Part shown: piece after piece, positions 37,133 through 45,361 of the stretch
Layout of the letters: each line of letters opens with the position of its first letter
Position numbering within the stretch: position 1 is the stretch's first letter
From: an uncultured Pelagibacteraceae bacterium
GTDB taxonomy: Bacteria > Pseudomonadota > Alphaproteobacteria > Pelagibacterales > Pelagibacteraceae
NCBI GenBank assembly: GCA_902604525.1
Contig: CACKYY010000008.1
Location: forward strand, 1 to 51,488
DNA: 51,488 nt
Direction: 5' to 3'
Notes under the pieces: model-generated
What the model was told of the DNA's origin: nothing
Database searches by the model: none
The model's input: only the letters and a program-made list of their open reading frames with translations
Program-made: the position numbers and the translations under genes

Positions 37133-37907
37133 TTAAATGTTCCATTATTGCATTATTTACTTCATCTGCATATTCAATAGTAGTGAAGTGTTTCCCATTT
37201 TTAATTTCTAAATATTGTGAATTTTGAATATCTTTATTTAAATTTTTAGACATATTTGGAGTAGACCCTGTATCTTCTGAACCTACAATTATTAAGGTAT
37301 TAGTTTTTATTTTTTTTACTTTTTCTGGGCTATCTTGATAATTCGCAAATAATTCGTAAGCTTTAATAAAATTCTCTTGGTCAACTCCCTCTTTGTTGAG
37401 AGTTATTAGGAATTCTTCATATAGGTCAGGATTTTTTTTAAGATAGTCATCAGAGAACCATCTTTTCATTGCCATTTGGGAAATAGGCATATTTTTTTTT
37501 GCTAAATTTACCCTATCAATTACTTTTTGCCTTTCATCGTTTGACCTTTTGTAAGTTGTAGAAATTAAAGTCAAAGAGTTTAAATATTTTTCATAGTTTG
37601 TAGCAAACTCAATTGAAACTAATGCTCCGATAGAAAAACCAATTAAATGAAATTTATCTATTTTCAAATTCTCAATCAAAACTAATAATTGGCCAGCAAG
37701 TTTTTTCATTGTTAGTATATTCTCACTAAAAGGTGTCTTGCCATGCCCTAAAAGATCATATGTTACAAAAGATTTATTTTTAAAAAAATCAATTTGGGGT
37801 TTCCACATTGATTGATTTAATCCAAGTCCATGTATAAAAATTATTGGAACTGAATTTTTATTATTAAAATAATAATGATTTTGATTTCTATCAAAAGTAT
37901 AAAGCAT
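37122..37907 (-). CDS. Alpha/beta-fold hydrolase
   Basis: A 261-aa hydrolase. The oxyanion section IIFIHGLGLNQSMWKPQIDF is near the start and the nucleophile elbow is GFSIGALVS (Ser at about 95). The acid lies in LIIVGSEDTGSTPNMS and the catalytic His in GKHFTTIEYADEVNNAI. It resembles the small-carbon-ring enol-lactone hydrolases and RutD-like proteins, but the substrate cannot be read from sequence. It overlaps the aldehyde dehydrogenase gene and follows the PF06684 gene by 3 bases. Confidence 0.85.
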   Translation of the reverse strand: MLYTFDRNQNHYYFNNKNSVPIIFIHGLGLNQSMWKPQIDFFKNKSFVTYDLLGHGKTPFSENILTMKKLAGQLLVLIENLKIDKFHLIGFSIGALVSIEFATNYEKYLNSLTLISTTYKRSNDERQKVIDRVNLAKKNMPISQMAMKRWFSDDYLKKNPDLYEEFLITLNKEGVDQENFIKAYELFANYQDSPEKVKKIKTNTLIIVGSEDTGSTPNMSKNLNKDIQNSQYLEIKNGKHFTTIEYADEVNNAIMEHLNDA

Positions 37908-37910
37908 TTT

Positions 37911-38495
37911 TTAATTTTTAATGCCCATCTCTTTCATATCTTGATATCTATCACCTGTTCTTGCATGAGCTCTTCCACTTGAAGCACCTCCTATAGCTAT
38001 TACAACTTCGTCATCAAATGGTGCATCATGAATTGTGAACTCATGAGTTAAATAGTATGGTCTTAAACCAGAGTCTGTTTTGTGCATCATTGGAATTGAT
38101 ATTTTTGAACCTGCTGGCCCTCTCGTATTTGTAAAACTTAAATAAGATGTACCACCTACAGCATCTCTAAATTTATTCCCAAATCTTAAAGTGTGTATAA
38201 ATGCTGATGCGTGCTCTATCTCTCCATTTAATCCAACAATTCCAGCTTTTCCATATGCAAGAATTTTATCAGGTGAACCCATCTCTTTAATCAATTCAGG
38301 CACAAGCATATCTCCAAGTTTAGGAGCTAAATCTAAAATAGTTGGTCTAAGGTCTTCAACAAATCCTTGCCCATGCCATGGATTTTTAAATACTGCAGCT
38401 ACAGAAACTAATAAAACTGGCTCCTTAGCTTTTTTTCCACCCTCAATAAAAGTTTTGTCTACAAATTTAGTAAACTTTCTTATTTCTAAATTCAT
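37911..38495 (-). CDS. PF06684 'amino acid synthesis' family protein (DUF1185)
   Basis: A 194-aa protein whose C-terminus (FDDEVVIAIGGASSGRAHAR, then GDRYQDMKEMG) is the clear hallmark of PF06684. The fold known for this family is a variant of the chorismate mutase/RidA type, and its biochemical role is not established. Here it sits between a flavin monooxygenase and a hydrolase, the position that RutC (another chorismate-mutase-like fold) occupies in pyrimidine breakdown. A role in removing a reactive intermediate is inferred. The start overlaps the upstream gene's stop by one base. Confidence 0.82.
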   Translation of the reverse strand: MNLEIRKFTKFVDKTFIEGGKKAKEPVLLVSVAAVFKNPWHGQGFVEDLRPTILDLAPKLGDMLVPELIKEMGSPDKILAYGKAGIVGLNGEIEHASAFIHTLRFGNKFRDAVGGTSYLSFTNTRGPAGSKISIPMMHKTDSGLRPYYLTHEFTIHDAPFDDEVVIAIGGASSGRAHARTGDRYQDMKEMGIKN

Positions 38496-39661
38496 TAACT
38501 TGCTTTTTCTATATTAGAACTGTCTAAATTTATTTTTGGAATTACTTCATCATTAAATAATTTAATGCTTCTCATACAAGCTTCATGTTCTATTCCAGGA
38601 AAGTTAGACCAAACTTGTAGATTTTGTAAATTTAACTCTGATTTTAGTTCATTAATTTTATTAACAACATACTCTGGAGTACCAAACAATAAATTTCTTT
38701 TATGTAAAAATTCATAATTTAATAAATCTAATTTATGTTTTGTTTCTGGCAATTCTTCACCTGGGTCCATATGATTGCCCAACCCTCGCCAATGACAGAC
38801 CCATCTCATATAATTTATAATATGTTCACCTGCTAATTTTTCTGCTTCTTCCATTGTTTCTGCAACAAACATATCTCTAACTAAAGATATACCTTCACCT
38901 AAGGGAACTTCTCTGTTCTCTGCTTTTGACTTTGCATCTCTGAATATCTCAAATCTTTTTTTAAGAGCTTTAACAGTAGGTATCCACATAATAGTGTTCA
39001 AACCATTTTGTGCAGCCCATTCAATTGATCTTGCACCATCTACTACTTGCCAAATTGGTGGGTGTGGGTTTTGTTTAGGTTTTGGGACCACACTTATTTT
39101 TTTCATCTCATTTGTTTCAATGTCTACAAATTTTTTGTTTGGAGGACTCATGTCGTGTTGCCAAACAAAATTTGGTGATGGATAAGTATAGAATTCACCT
39201 TTATGACTAAAAAATTCCTCAGTCCATGCTTTTTTCATTATTGTAAGAGACTCTTCAAACAGTCTAAAATTTTTTGCTTGGTCCTTTAGATCGGCTTCTT
39301 TATTTAAATTCATTGCCTCTCTTCCATAAATTCCTCTCCCAATACCAACTAGAGCTCTTCCATTTGATAATTGATCTAATAAAGCAATGTCTTCAGCCAG
39401 TCTTAAAGGGTTATGAAAAGTAATAACATTGCATGCTTGTCCAATTTTTATTTGTTTAGTTCTAGCAGCTGCATCAACACCCATCATTAATGGATTAGTG
39501 CACGACTCCATACCTTCGTGATTAAAATGATGCTCGGTATACCAAATAGAGTCCCAATTATTTTTATCACAATAAGTTGTTATCTCTTTTGTTTCATCTA
39601 GTAATTGTTTATAGGGTTTATGATCCCAGTTAGTGGTGTTACAAAAATATCCAAACTTCAT
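38495..39661 (-). CDS. LLM-class flavin-dependent monooxygenase (luciferase-like)
   Basis: A 388-aa bacterial luciferase-fold enzyme that uses reduced FMN and O2. Family features are DSIWYTEHHFNHEGM near residue 38, IKIGQACNVITFHNPLRLAEDIALLDQLSNGRALVG around 70-110 (in part), and NPHPPIWQVV. A strong ribosome site AAGGAGG (39667-39673) precedes the ATG by 5 bases, the best on the minus strand here. It heads the operon monooxygenase, PF06684, hydrolase, aldehyde dehydrogenase. No flavin reductase is encoded nearby, so reduced flavin must come from elsewhere. Confidence 0.88.
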   Translation of the reverse strand: MKFGYFCNTTNWDHKPYKQLLDETKEITTYCDKNNWDSIWYTEHHFNHEGMESCTNPLMMGVDAAARTKQIKIGQACNVITFHNPLRLAEDIALLDQLSNGRALVGIGRGIYGREAMNLNKEADLKDQAKNFRLFEESLTIMKKAWTEEFFSHKGEFYTYPSPNFVWQHDMSPPNKKFVDIETNEMKKISVVPKPKQNPHPPIWQVVDGARSIEWAAQNGLNTIMWIPTVKALKKRFEIFRDAKSKAENREVPLGEGISLVRDMFVAETMEEAEKLAGEHIINYMRWVCHWRGLGNHMDPGEELPETKHKLDLLNYEFLHKRNLLFGTPEYVVNKINELKSELNLQNLQVWSNFPGIEHEACMRSIKLFNDEVIPKINLDSSNIEKAS

Positions 39662-39789
39662 TCGAACCTCCTTAAATAATTAAATCTAAGACGATTGATC
39701 CCACTTTCGTAAATATGAATTTAACGACGAGTTATGTATCGTTCTATACTTGAACCTTATTATTAGTGAAGTAGAGTTTCAATATAATT

Positions 39790-40746
39790 TTACGATCTTC
39801 TTAAAGGTGTTTTTGAAGCAATATATTGATCTCTAGCTTTTTCCCTTACATAAATATAAATCCCAGCAGCTATAATACAAGCAACACCTAAAAATGTTCT
39901 TAAAGATGGAATTTCATTGAATAATAAAAACCCAGGTATCATAGACATAATAATTAGAGAATATTCAAAAAGTGATACCACAGATGGAGATGCAACAATA
40001 TAAGCAGAAAAAATGCATACAAATGCAATAGAAGCAACAAAACCAAAAAATAAAATAAACTTCCAAGTATACTCAATATTTGAAAACCATTCTCTAAAAA
40101 TAAACTGAGTTGTTGAATCAAAATTCGAATTATTAAATTGGCCATTCCCCATAAAAATAAAAATTATTACACACAAGGCTATAGCAATGAGATAAAAATA
40201 AAATAATTGTGTATTAACATCATCTTTATCAGAGGTATATTTTGTAATAGTCATAGAAGCTGCATAAAAAAAAGCAGAGAAAACTGGTAATAAATTTTTA
40301 TATTCAAAGTTAGAAAAATCAGGATTTAAAACTATATAAACTCCAATAAAACCAAATATAATTGCAGACCATCTTCTAATTCCAATAAATTCTTTCAAAA
40401 ATACTTTTGCAAAAATTGACACAAAAAATGGAGAGGAAAAAAAAAGTGCGTTAGCAGTTGCTAGTGGCATATATGTTAATGAGATAAAAAAAGCAGAAAA
40501 CGCAATAAAGTGTAGTAAAACTCTTAATACTGTTAAAGAAGGATAGTAAGTTTTTAGTGAAACTTTCTGATTTCTAAATTTTATATATCCAAACAGTAAA
40601 ATGGCTGCAACAAAATATCTTCCAAAAAATATTTCATAAAGTGCTGCCTGTTCATAAATAAATTTAATCAATGCATCCTGCATTGAAAAAAATGTCATTG
40701 CAGTAACAATTAAAATAATACCTTTAGGATTATTATTGGTGCTCAT
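39790..40746 (-). CDS. EamA/DMT-family transporter
   Basis: A 318-aa membrane protein with about ten helices. It contains the EamA repeat sections IILIVTAMTFFSMQDALIKF and LTYMPLATANALFFSSPFFV, then VFSAFFYAASMTITKY in the second half. It probably moves small metabolites. It lies downstream of a thioesterase gene (40-base gap) on the same strand. The 128-base gap between it and the flavin monooxygenase gene holds the monooxygenase's leader and ribosome site; no clear terminator is seen. Confidence 0.85.
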   Translation of the reverse strand: MSTNNNPKGIILIVTAMTFFSMQDALIKFIYEQAALYEIFFGRYFVAAILLFGYIKFRNQKVSLKTYYPSLTVLRVLLHFIAFSAFFISLTYMPLATANALFFSSPFFVSIFAKVFLKEFIGIRRWSAIIFGFIGVYIVLNPDFSNFEYKNLLPVFSAFFYAASMTITKYTSDKDDVNTQLFYFYLIAIALCVIIFIFMGNGQFNNSNFDSTTQFIFREWFSNIEYTWKFILFFGFVASIAFVCIFSAYIVASPSVVSLFEYSLIIMSMIPGFLLFNEIPSLRTFLGVACIIAAGIYIYVREKARDQYIASKTPLRRS

Positions 40747-40786
40747 TGGGCACCTATATCAAATTATTAGAATTTGTAATATTTAA

Positions 40787-41248
40787 TTATTTCTTTAATT
40801 TTGAGGAAAAAAGAAGATCATTAGATACAAATTTAGTTTTATTATCCTCAATAAACTTATCCATTAATTTTAACTTTTCTTCTTCAAATTCAGTTACTTT
40901 TCTCTGGTTTAAATCTATATATAGAGATATCCACTCTATGTTTGCTGATATTTTTTTTTCACTTTTTTCAATCATCTCCATTTTTATATGAAGCCTTTTC
41001 TTGTCATGATCAAAATAAGTCATATGAATATCTATTTCCTCACCTTGCTTTACTTCTCGTAAATATTTAGTGTTTGTTTCAACAACCATAGTACTTCTAT
41101 TTAAATCTTTTGCTGCACTTTCTCCCATTTTAAATTTTTCAAGTGCAACCTCCAAGGCCTGATCAAATATTAGAACATAGTAAGCCATATTCATATGATT
41201 GTTATAGTCAACCCACTCTTGTTTAACTGAAAAACTTTTTAATAACAT
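40787..41248 (-). CDS. Hotdog-fold (4HBT-type) acyl-CoA thioesterase
   Basis: A 153-aa single-domain hotdog protein. The active-site region VDYNNHMNMAYYVLIFDQA is near residue 13. The central ETNTKYLREVKQGEEIDIHM strand section is followed by HIKMEMIEK. Similar domains occur as betainyl-CoA or carnitine-related thioesterases, and others act on 4-hydroxybenzoyl-CoA or unknown acyl-CoAs. I cannot choose. It is flanked by two DMT transporter genes on the same strand. Confidence 0.82.
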   Translation of the reverse strand: MLLKSFSVKQEWVDYNNHMNMAYYVLIFDQALEVALEKFKMGESAAKDLNRSTMVVETNTKYLREVKQGEEIDIHMTYFDHDKKRLHIKMEMIEKSEKKISANIEWISLYIDLNQRKVTEFEEEKLKLMDKFIEDNKTKFVSNDLLFSSKLKK

Positions 41249-41264
41249 TTAAAAATACTTTAAA

Positions 41265-42131
41265 TTAACTCTCTTTTTTTTTATTTTTTGTAAAAACAAT
41301 TAAAATTACCCCAATTATAATTATTGCTCCACCGATAAATAATTCTTGAGTTGGTTTTTCTCCAAGTAGAAAAATAGCTGCCAACAATCCTGTTGGTGGA
41401 ATACCCATAGTTACAATTGGAAGTACTTTGTATAAAGGATTATTTTTTAAAACATAATAGAAGCAACCATAAGTAATTGGCTGCATTATAAAACCAATAT
41501 AAATTGCAATAATCCAATGTTCAAATTTAGCATTGCTTAAATAATTAATTGTATTTCCGTCAAATATTGAGGAAAAAACTATTAAAATTGGTGCTGAAAA
41601 TAATGCTAACCATGCAACCAAAGCCAATGGATTAATTTCTTTACTCAATGGTTTAACCAATACTTGACCAAGTGCCCAAGTTGCTGAACCTATGATAGTA
41701 AGACCAATACCAATAAACTTTCCATCTAAATTAGGAGATCCTGTTAAAATATAAACACCGACAAAAGCAATACTTATACCAATTAAAGCTCTTACTGTCG
41801 GCTTTTCTCTAAGCATAAAATAAGCAAATATAACTCCAAAAGGAACTTCTGTTTGAACAAGAAGAACAGCAGCAGAGGCATCAATTAAATTTAATCCAGA
41901 GTAGGTAATACTATATTGCAAAGTATTTGCTATGAATGATGCTATAAATATTTTTTTTAAATAGCCTCTAGGTATTGGAAACCACCAAATCAAAATAGAT
42001 GCAGCAAACATAAATCGTAATCCCATCAATAAAACTGGTGGAAAAGATTCAAATGCAGGCTTTGCAATAACGAAACCAAAACCTAAAAAGATAGGAACTA
42101 AAGATGCAACAAAGGTGTCTTTTATGTTCAT
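41265..42131 (-). CDS. EamA/DMT-family transporter
   Basis: A 288-aa membrane protein with about ten helices and EamA sections PIFLGFGFVIAKPAF, LLMGLRFMFAASILIWW, and GSATWALGQVLVKPLSKEIN in repeat two; the C-terminal FTKNKKKES is basic. It is probably an amino acid or metabolite exporter. It is the first gene of the minus-strand set with the thioesterase and is divergent from the EutA-like gene across a 61-base gap. Confidence 0.86.
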   Translation of the reverse strand: MNIKDTFVASLVPIFLGFGFVIAKPAFESFPPVLLMGLRFMFAASILIWWFPIPRGYLKKIFIASFIANTLQYSITYSGLNLIDASAAVLLVQTEVPFGVIFAYFMLREKPTVRALIGISIAFVGVYILTGSPNLDGKFIGIGLTIIGSATWALGQVLVKPLSKEINPLALVAWLALFSAPILIVFSSIFDGNTINYLSNAKFEHWIIAIYIGFIMQPITYGCFYYVLKNNPLYKVLPIVTMGIPPTGLLAAIFLLGEKPTQELFIGGAIIIIGVILIVFTKNKKKES

Positions 42132-42173
42132 GTCGTTATTTTTTAATATTAATGATTATTAAAGAACTTCTGA

Positions 42174-42186
42174 TATATTCACCTTT
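42174..42186 (+). promoter_or_regulatory. Promoter-like motif TATATTCACCTTT before the EutA-like gene
   Basis: The 13-base TATATTCACCTTT occurs here, 6 bases before the ATG at 42193, and again at 44141-44153 immediately before the Pot ATPase gene. Each copy begins with a -10-like TATATT, which would give very short or leaderless transcripts. An alternative is a shared regulator site. Confidence 0.35.
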
Positions 42187-42192
42187 TAAAAT

Positions 42193-42939
42193 ATGAATTC
42201 AACAAAAATAGATCCTAAATTTGTAAGTAAATCAAATCCAAGAGTCGGCCTGATAGCACTTGCAAGCGACTATATGATTGAAAAGGATTTTATAAACGTA
42301 ATTAAAGATAAAGATATTGATTTTTTTGTAAATCGAATTGAAAGTTACAATCCATTAACAAAGGAAAACCTAATTAAAATGTCAGAAAAAGTTACAGAGG
42401 TTACAAAAGATATTTTACCAGATCAAGATCTAGATTGTGTAGTTTATGGTTGTACCTCAGGAACTATTGCTGCTGGACATACATCAATTGAAAAAAAAGT
42501 AAAGGCAGCAAAACCAAAAGCAGATGTAACCACACCAAGTACAGCTGCAATTACAGCGCTTAAAAAAATGAACATTAATAAAATGTGTTTATTTACACCT
42601 TATAGTAAGAAATTAAATGATGAGGTTTTGGAGTATTTTAAAAGTGAGGGTTTTGATATTACATCTAATGCATATTTTGATATCGAGTCTGATCTTGATA
42701 TTGGTAAAGTTGATCAAAATTATTTGTATGAAGTATTATCTAACATTGATTTAAATAATGCAGATGCTCTGTTTGTTTCATGTACAGCTCTTCCAGTTTT
42801 AACCATCATAGATAAATTAGAAAAAAAATTAAATACAACGGTTTTATCTAGTAACCAGGCATTGATTTGGGATACCCTTGTTAAAATAAATAAAAATAAT
42901 TCAGTAAGGGGATTTGGTAAATTATTCCAAATAAATTGA
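42193..42939 (+). CDS. EutA-like protein of the Asp/Glu racemase-maleate isomerase superfamily
   Basis: A 248-aa protein with the two conserved cysteines of the superfamily: VVYGCTSGTIAAG near residue 91 and LFVSCTALPVL near 197. The NPRVGLIALASDYMIEKDF start and TTPSTAAITAL section match maleate cis-trans isomerase/arylmalonate decarboxylase-like proteins, including EutA of ectoine utilisation loci. The exact reaction of EutA is not settled. It precedes a DoeA-like gene with stop and start overlapping by 4 bases, which supports the ectoine link. Confidence 0.75.
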   Translation: MNSTKIDPKFVSKSNPRVGLIALASDYMIEKDFINVIKDKDIDFFVNRIESYNPLTKENLIKMSEKVTEVTKDILPDQDLDCVVYGCTSGTIAAGHTSIEKKVKAAKPKADVTTPSTAAITALKKMNINKMCLFTPYSKKLNDEVLEYFKSEGFDITSNAYFDIESDLDIGKVDQNYLYEVLSNIDLNNADALFVSCTALPVLTIIDKLEKKLNTTVLSSNQALIWDTLVKINKNNSVRGFGKLFQIN

Positions 42940-44108
42940 TGTATTTTACAAAAGAAGAATACAAACAGAGACTAAAGAAAGTTCAATCTATGATGCAAGA
43001 CAAAGGGATTGAACTTTTAATCTCTCATGACACTAATAACCTAAATTATTTAACAGGTTATGATGCATGGTCTTTTTATTATGCACAGTGTGCTATTGTA
43101 CATGTTAATGCAGAAGAACCACTGTGCTTTGTAAGAGCTCAAGATTCAGGTGGAGCTTACTTAAAAACTTATTTAAAAAATGAGAACATAATAGCTTACG
43201 ATGAGTCTTATATTCATACCTGGCCAAAACATCCTTATGATTACTTAGTTAACATTATTAAAGAGAGAAAGTGGGACAAACTATCAATTGGTGTAGAGAT
43301 GGATGCACATTATTTCACAGCATTTTGTTATGAAAAAATTAAATTAGGTCTTCCTAACGCTAAAATAAAAGACAGTGATCGTTTGGTCAATTGGGCAAGA
43401 CTGGTAAAATCAGACACTGAAATAACTTATATGAAATCTGCTGCAAAAATTTCTGAAAAAGGAATGAAAACTGCAATGGAAGTAATTAATCCTGGTGTAA
43501 GGCAGTGTGATGCTGTTGGAGAAATCCAAAAATCATTATTTTATGGAACTGAGGAATTTGGGGGAGAATATGCAAGTATTGCAACTTTAGTACCAACAGG
43601 AAAAGGAACTTCAGCATCTCACTTGACCGCATCCCAAGATAAATTTGTTGAAGGGGAAGCTACAATAATTGAGTTATCAGGAACTTATAAAAGATATCAC
43701 GCTCCAATGGCTCGAACAGTTTTATTAGGAAAACCTGACCAAAGAAAAATAGATACTATGAATAAAACTATTGAGGCTTTGAACTCTGGCATTAGTGCTA
43801 TCAAACCTGGAAATACTGCTGATAATGTTGCCCAGGCATTTTGGAAAATTTTAGATAAATATGGAATAGAAAAAAAATCTAGAACAGGATATTCAATTGG
43901 AATTGGCTATCCTCCAGATTGGGGCGAACATACTCTTAATATTTATAAAGGCGATATGACTGTTCTAGAGCCTAATGTCTGTTTTCATATGATAGCAGTG
44001 ATGCAATTTGGTGACTGGGGCGTAGAAGCCTCTGAAGCGATTAGAGTTACTGATAATGGCTCAGAGTTATTCTGTAATTTCCCAAAAGAACTTCATATTA
44101 AGAGTTAA
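42936..44108 (+). CDS. doeA: DoeA/EutD-like ectoine hydrolase (M24 family)
   Basis: Creatinase/M24-fold hydrolase; DoeA opens the ectoine ring to N-acetyl-diaminobutyrates. The N-terminal domain section NLNYLTGYDAWSFYYAQCAI, the later SIGIGYPPDWGEHTLNIYKG, and MTVLEPNVCFHMI resemble DoeA/EutD proteins. The classic M24 metal-binding Asp pair is absent (the region reads IIELSGTYKRYHAPMARTV), as in creatinase-like members. It is 390 aa. The usual deacetylase partner doeB/eutE is not in the window. An Xaa-Pro peptidase or another creatinase-like hydrolase remains possible. Confidence 0.75.
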   Translation: MMYFTKEEYKQRLKKVQSMMQDKGIELLISHDTNNLNYLTGYDAWSFYYAQCAIVHVNAEEPLCFVRAQDSGGAYLKTYLKNENIIAYDESYIHTWPKHPYDYLVNIIKERKWDKLSIGVEMDAHYFTAFCYEKIKLGLPNAKIKDSDRLVNWARLVKSDTEITYMKSAAKISEKGMKTAMEVINPGVRQCDAVGEIQKSLFYGTEEFGGEYASIATLVPTGKGTSASHLTASQDKFVEGEATIIELSGTYKRYHAPMARTVLLGKPDQRKIDTMNKTIEALNSGISAIKPGNTADNVAQAFWKILDKYGIEKKSRTGYSIGIGYPPDWGEHTLNIYKGDMTVLEPNVCFHMIAVMQFGDWGVEASEAIRVTDNGSELFCNFPKELHIKS

Positions 44109-44140
44109 TTAGCTATTGAATTCTATTACCACAAATGTTT

Positions 44141-44153
44141 TATATTCACCTTT
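44141..44153 (+). promoter_or_regulatory. Second copy of TATATTCACCTTT, directly before the Pot ATPase gene
   Basis: It is identical to the copy at 42174-42186. TATATT (44141-44146) fits a -10 box, and a TTGAAT about 18 bases upstream could be the -35 box. The ATG at 44154 follows directly, with no room for a ribosome site, so a leaderless message is likely if this is the promoter. Confidence 0.35.
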
Positions 44154-45239
44154 ATGTCTAAAAATCCAGAATTCGTTAAATTTGATAAAGTTGATAAAAG
44201 CTATGATGGTAAAGTTTTAGTTGTTAAAGATCTTCAATTAGATATTGCTGAAGGTGAATTCATTACCATGCTTGGTCCCTCTGGATCTGGCAAAACAACT
44301 TGTCTGATGATGCTCGCTGGTTTTGAAACTCCTACAAATGGTGAAATTTTATTAGATGGAAATATAATTTCTAACATACCACCTCACAAAAGAGGGATTG
44401 GAATGGTCTTCCAAAATTATGCACTATTTCCACATATGACTGTTTATGAAAATCTAGCTTTCCCTTTAAGAGTAAGAAAAATTGAAAAAGATGAAATTGA
44501 CAAAAAAGTTGATAAAGCTTTATCGATGGTTTCATTAAATGGATTTGAAACAAGAATGCCAGGACAATTATCAGGAGGACAACAACAAAGGGTAGCTGTA
44601 GCTAGAGCTTTAGTTTTTGATCCAGCGGTAGTTTTGATGGACGAACCTTTAGGTGCTTTGGATAAAAATTTAAGAGAGAGTATGCAATATGAAATTAAAC
44701 ATATCCATGAGAGCATAGGAGTAACTGTAGTTTATGTTACTCATGACCAAAGCGAAGCATTAACAATGTCAAATAGGATTGCAGTTTTTAATGATGGAAA
44801 AGTTCAACAGTTATCAAGCCCTGCAGAACTTTATGAAAAGCCAGTGAATTCATTCGTTGCAGAATTTATAGGTGAAAATAACACATTTAATGGTGAAGTA
44901 TCAGATATTTCAGGTGATGAATGTAAAGTTAAGTTATCTAATGCTGAAATATTATCTAATGCTATTTCTGTAAAATCTAAAGGAGAGAAAACAACTGTGT
45001 CTCTAAGGCCAGAGAGAGCTTTAATCGAACCAACTGAAAAAATGGATAATATGTTTAGTGGCAAGATAGAAGAGGTAATTTATCATGGAGATCATACGAG
45101 GGTAAGAGTTAATTTATTAGGTAACCCAGAATTTATTTTAAAAGTGCCTAATTCCACATCTAATTTAGAGCTTAAGGTTAGCCAAGAAATAAAAATTGGC
45201 TGGAATAGTTATGACGCAAGAGCTTTAGACCCAAAATAA
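44154..45239 (+). CDS. potA: Spermidine/putrescine-type ABC importer ATPase
   Basis: CUT1/Pot-class ATPase of 361 aa. Walker A GPSGSGKTT is at residues 41-49, the Q-loop is VFQNYALFPHMTV, the signature is LSGGQQQRVAVARAL, Walker B is VVLMDEPLGALD, and the switch His lies in VYVTHDQSEALTMSNRI. A C-terminal TOBE domain follows (about residues 270-355, VSLRPERALIEP). It supplies energy to the permeases encoded downstream. It is separated from the binding-protein gene by 122 bases carrying a separate promoter. Confidence 0.92.
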   Translation: MSKNPEFVKFDKVDKSYDGKVLVVKDLQLDIAEGEFITMLGPSGSGKTTCLMMLAGFETPTNGEILLDGNIISNIPPHKRGIGMVFQNYALFPHMTVYENLAFPLRVRKIEKDEIDKKVDKALSMVSLNGFETRMPGQLSGGQQQRVAVARALVFDPAVVLMDEPLGALDKNLRESMQYEIKHIHESIGVTVVYVTHDQSEALTMSNRIAVFNDGKVQQLSSPAELYEKPVNSFVAEFIGENNTFNGEVSDISGDECKVKLSNAEILSNAISVKSKGEKTTVSLRPERALIEPTEKMDNMFSGKIEEVIYHGDHTRVRVNLLGNPEFILKVPNSTSNLELKVSQEIKIGWNSYDARALDPK

Positions 45240-45286
45240 ACAATCAATTCACAAAGTATAAGCAAGAATATGAACATTATAAGCTG

Positions 45287-45315
45287 TTGACTCTTAATAG
45301 TCATTTTGGTGTAAT
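45287..45315 (+). promoter_or_regulatory. Sigma-70-like promoter of the Pot binding-protein gene
   Basis: TTGACT (45287-45292), a 17-base spacer and TGTAAT (45310-45315) match the consensus closely, the best promoter in the window. It predicts a start near 45322 and a leader of about 40 bases. A strong promoter suits a highly expressed binding protein. Confidence 0.6.
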
Positions 45316-45321
45316 TTGCTT

Positions 45322-45353
45322 ATATAAATTAATTTATATTAAACGTTTAAACG
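45322..45353 (+). promoter_or_regulatory. Two palindromes in the Pot binding-protein leader
   Basis: ATATAAATTAATTTATAT (45322-45339) is a perfect 18-base palindrome, followed by CGTTTAAACG (45344-45353), which touches the GGAGG ribosome site (45353-45357). The AAACGTTT at 45341-45348 resembles the core of LacI/PurR-type operators. They could be operators or an RNA element; no regulator gene is nearby. Confidence 0.4.
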
Positions 45354-45361
45354 GAGGAATA

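Noticed and set aside
39736..39749. GTAT...ATAC repeat upstream of the flavin monooxygenase gene
   Set aside because: Arms of only four bases in AT-rich DNA, too weak to call an operator.
42936..44108. DddP-type DMSP lyase as the identity of the M24 protein
   Set aside because: The N-terminal domain and the GYPPDWGEH region fit DoeA/EutD, and the length (390 aa) is shorter than DddP (about 450).
45287..45361. TTG start 25 codons upstream for the PotD-like protein
   Set aside because: The TTG is part of the -35 box; ATG 45362 has GGAGG and opens a proper signal peptide.
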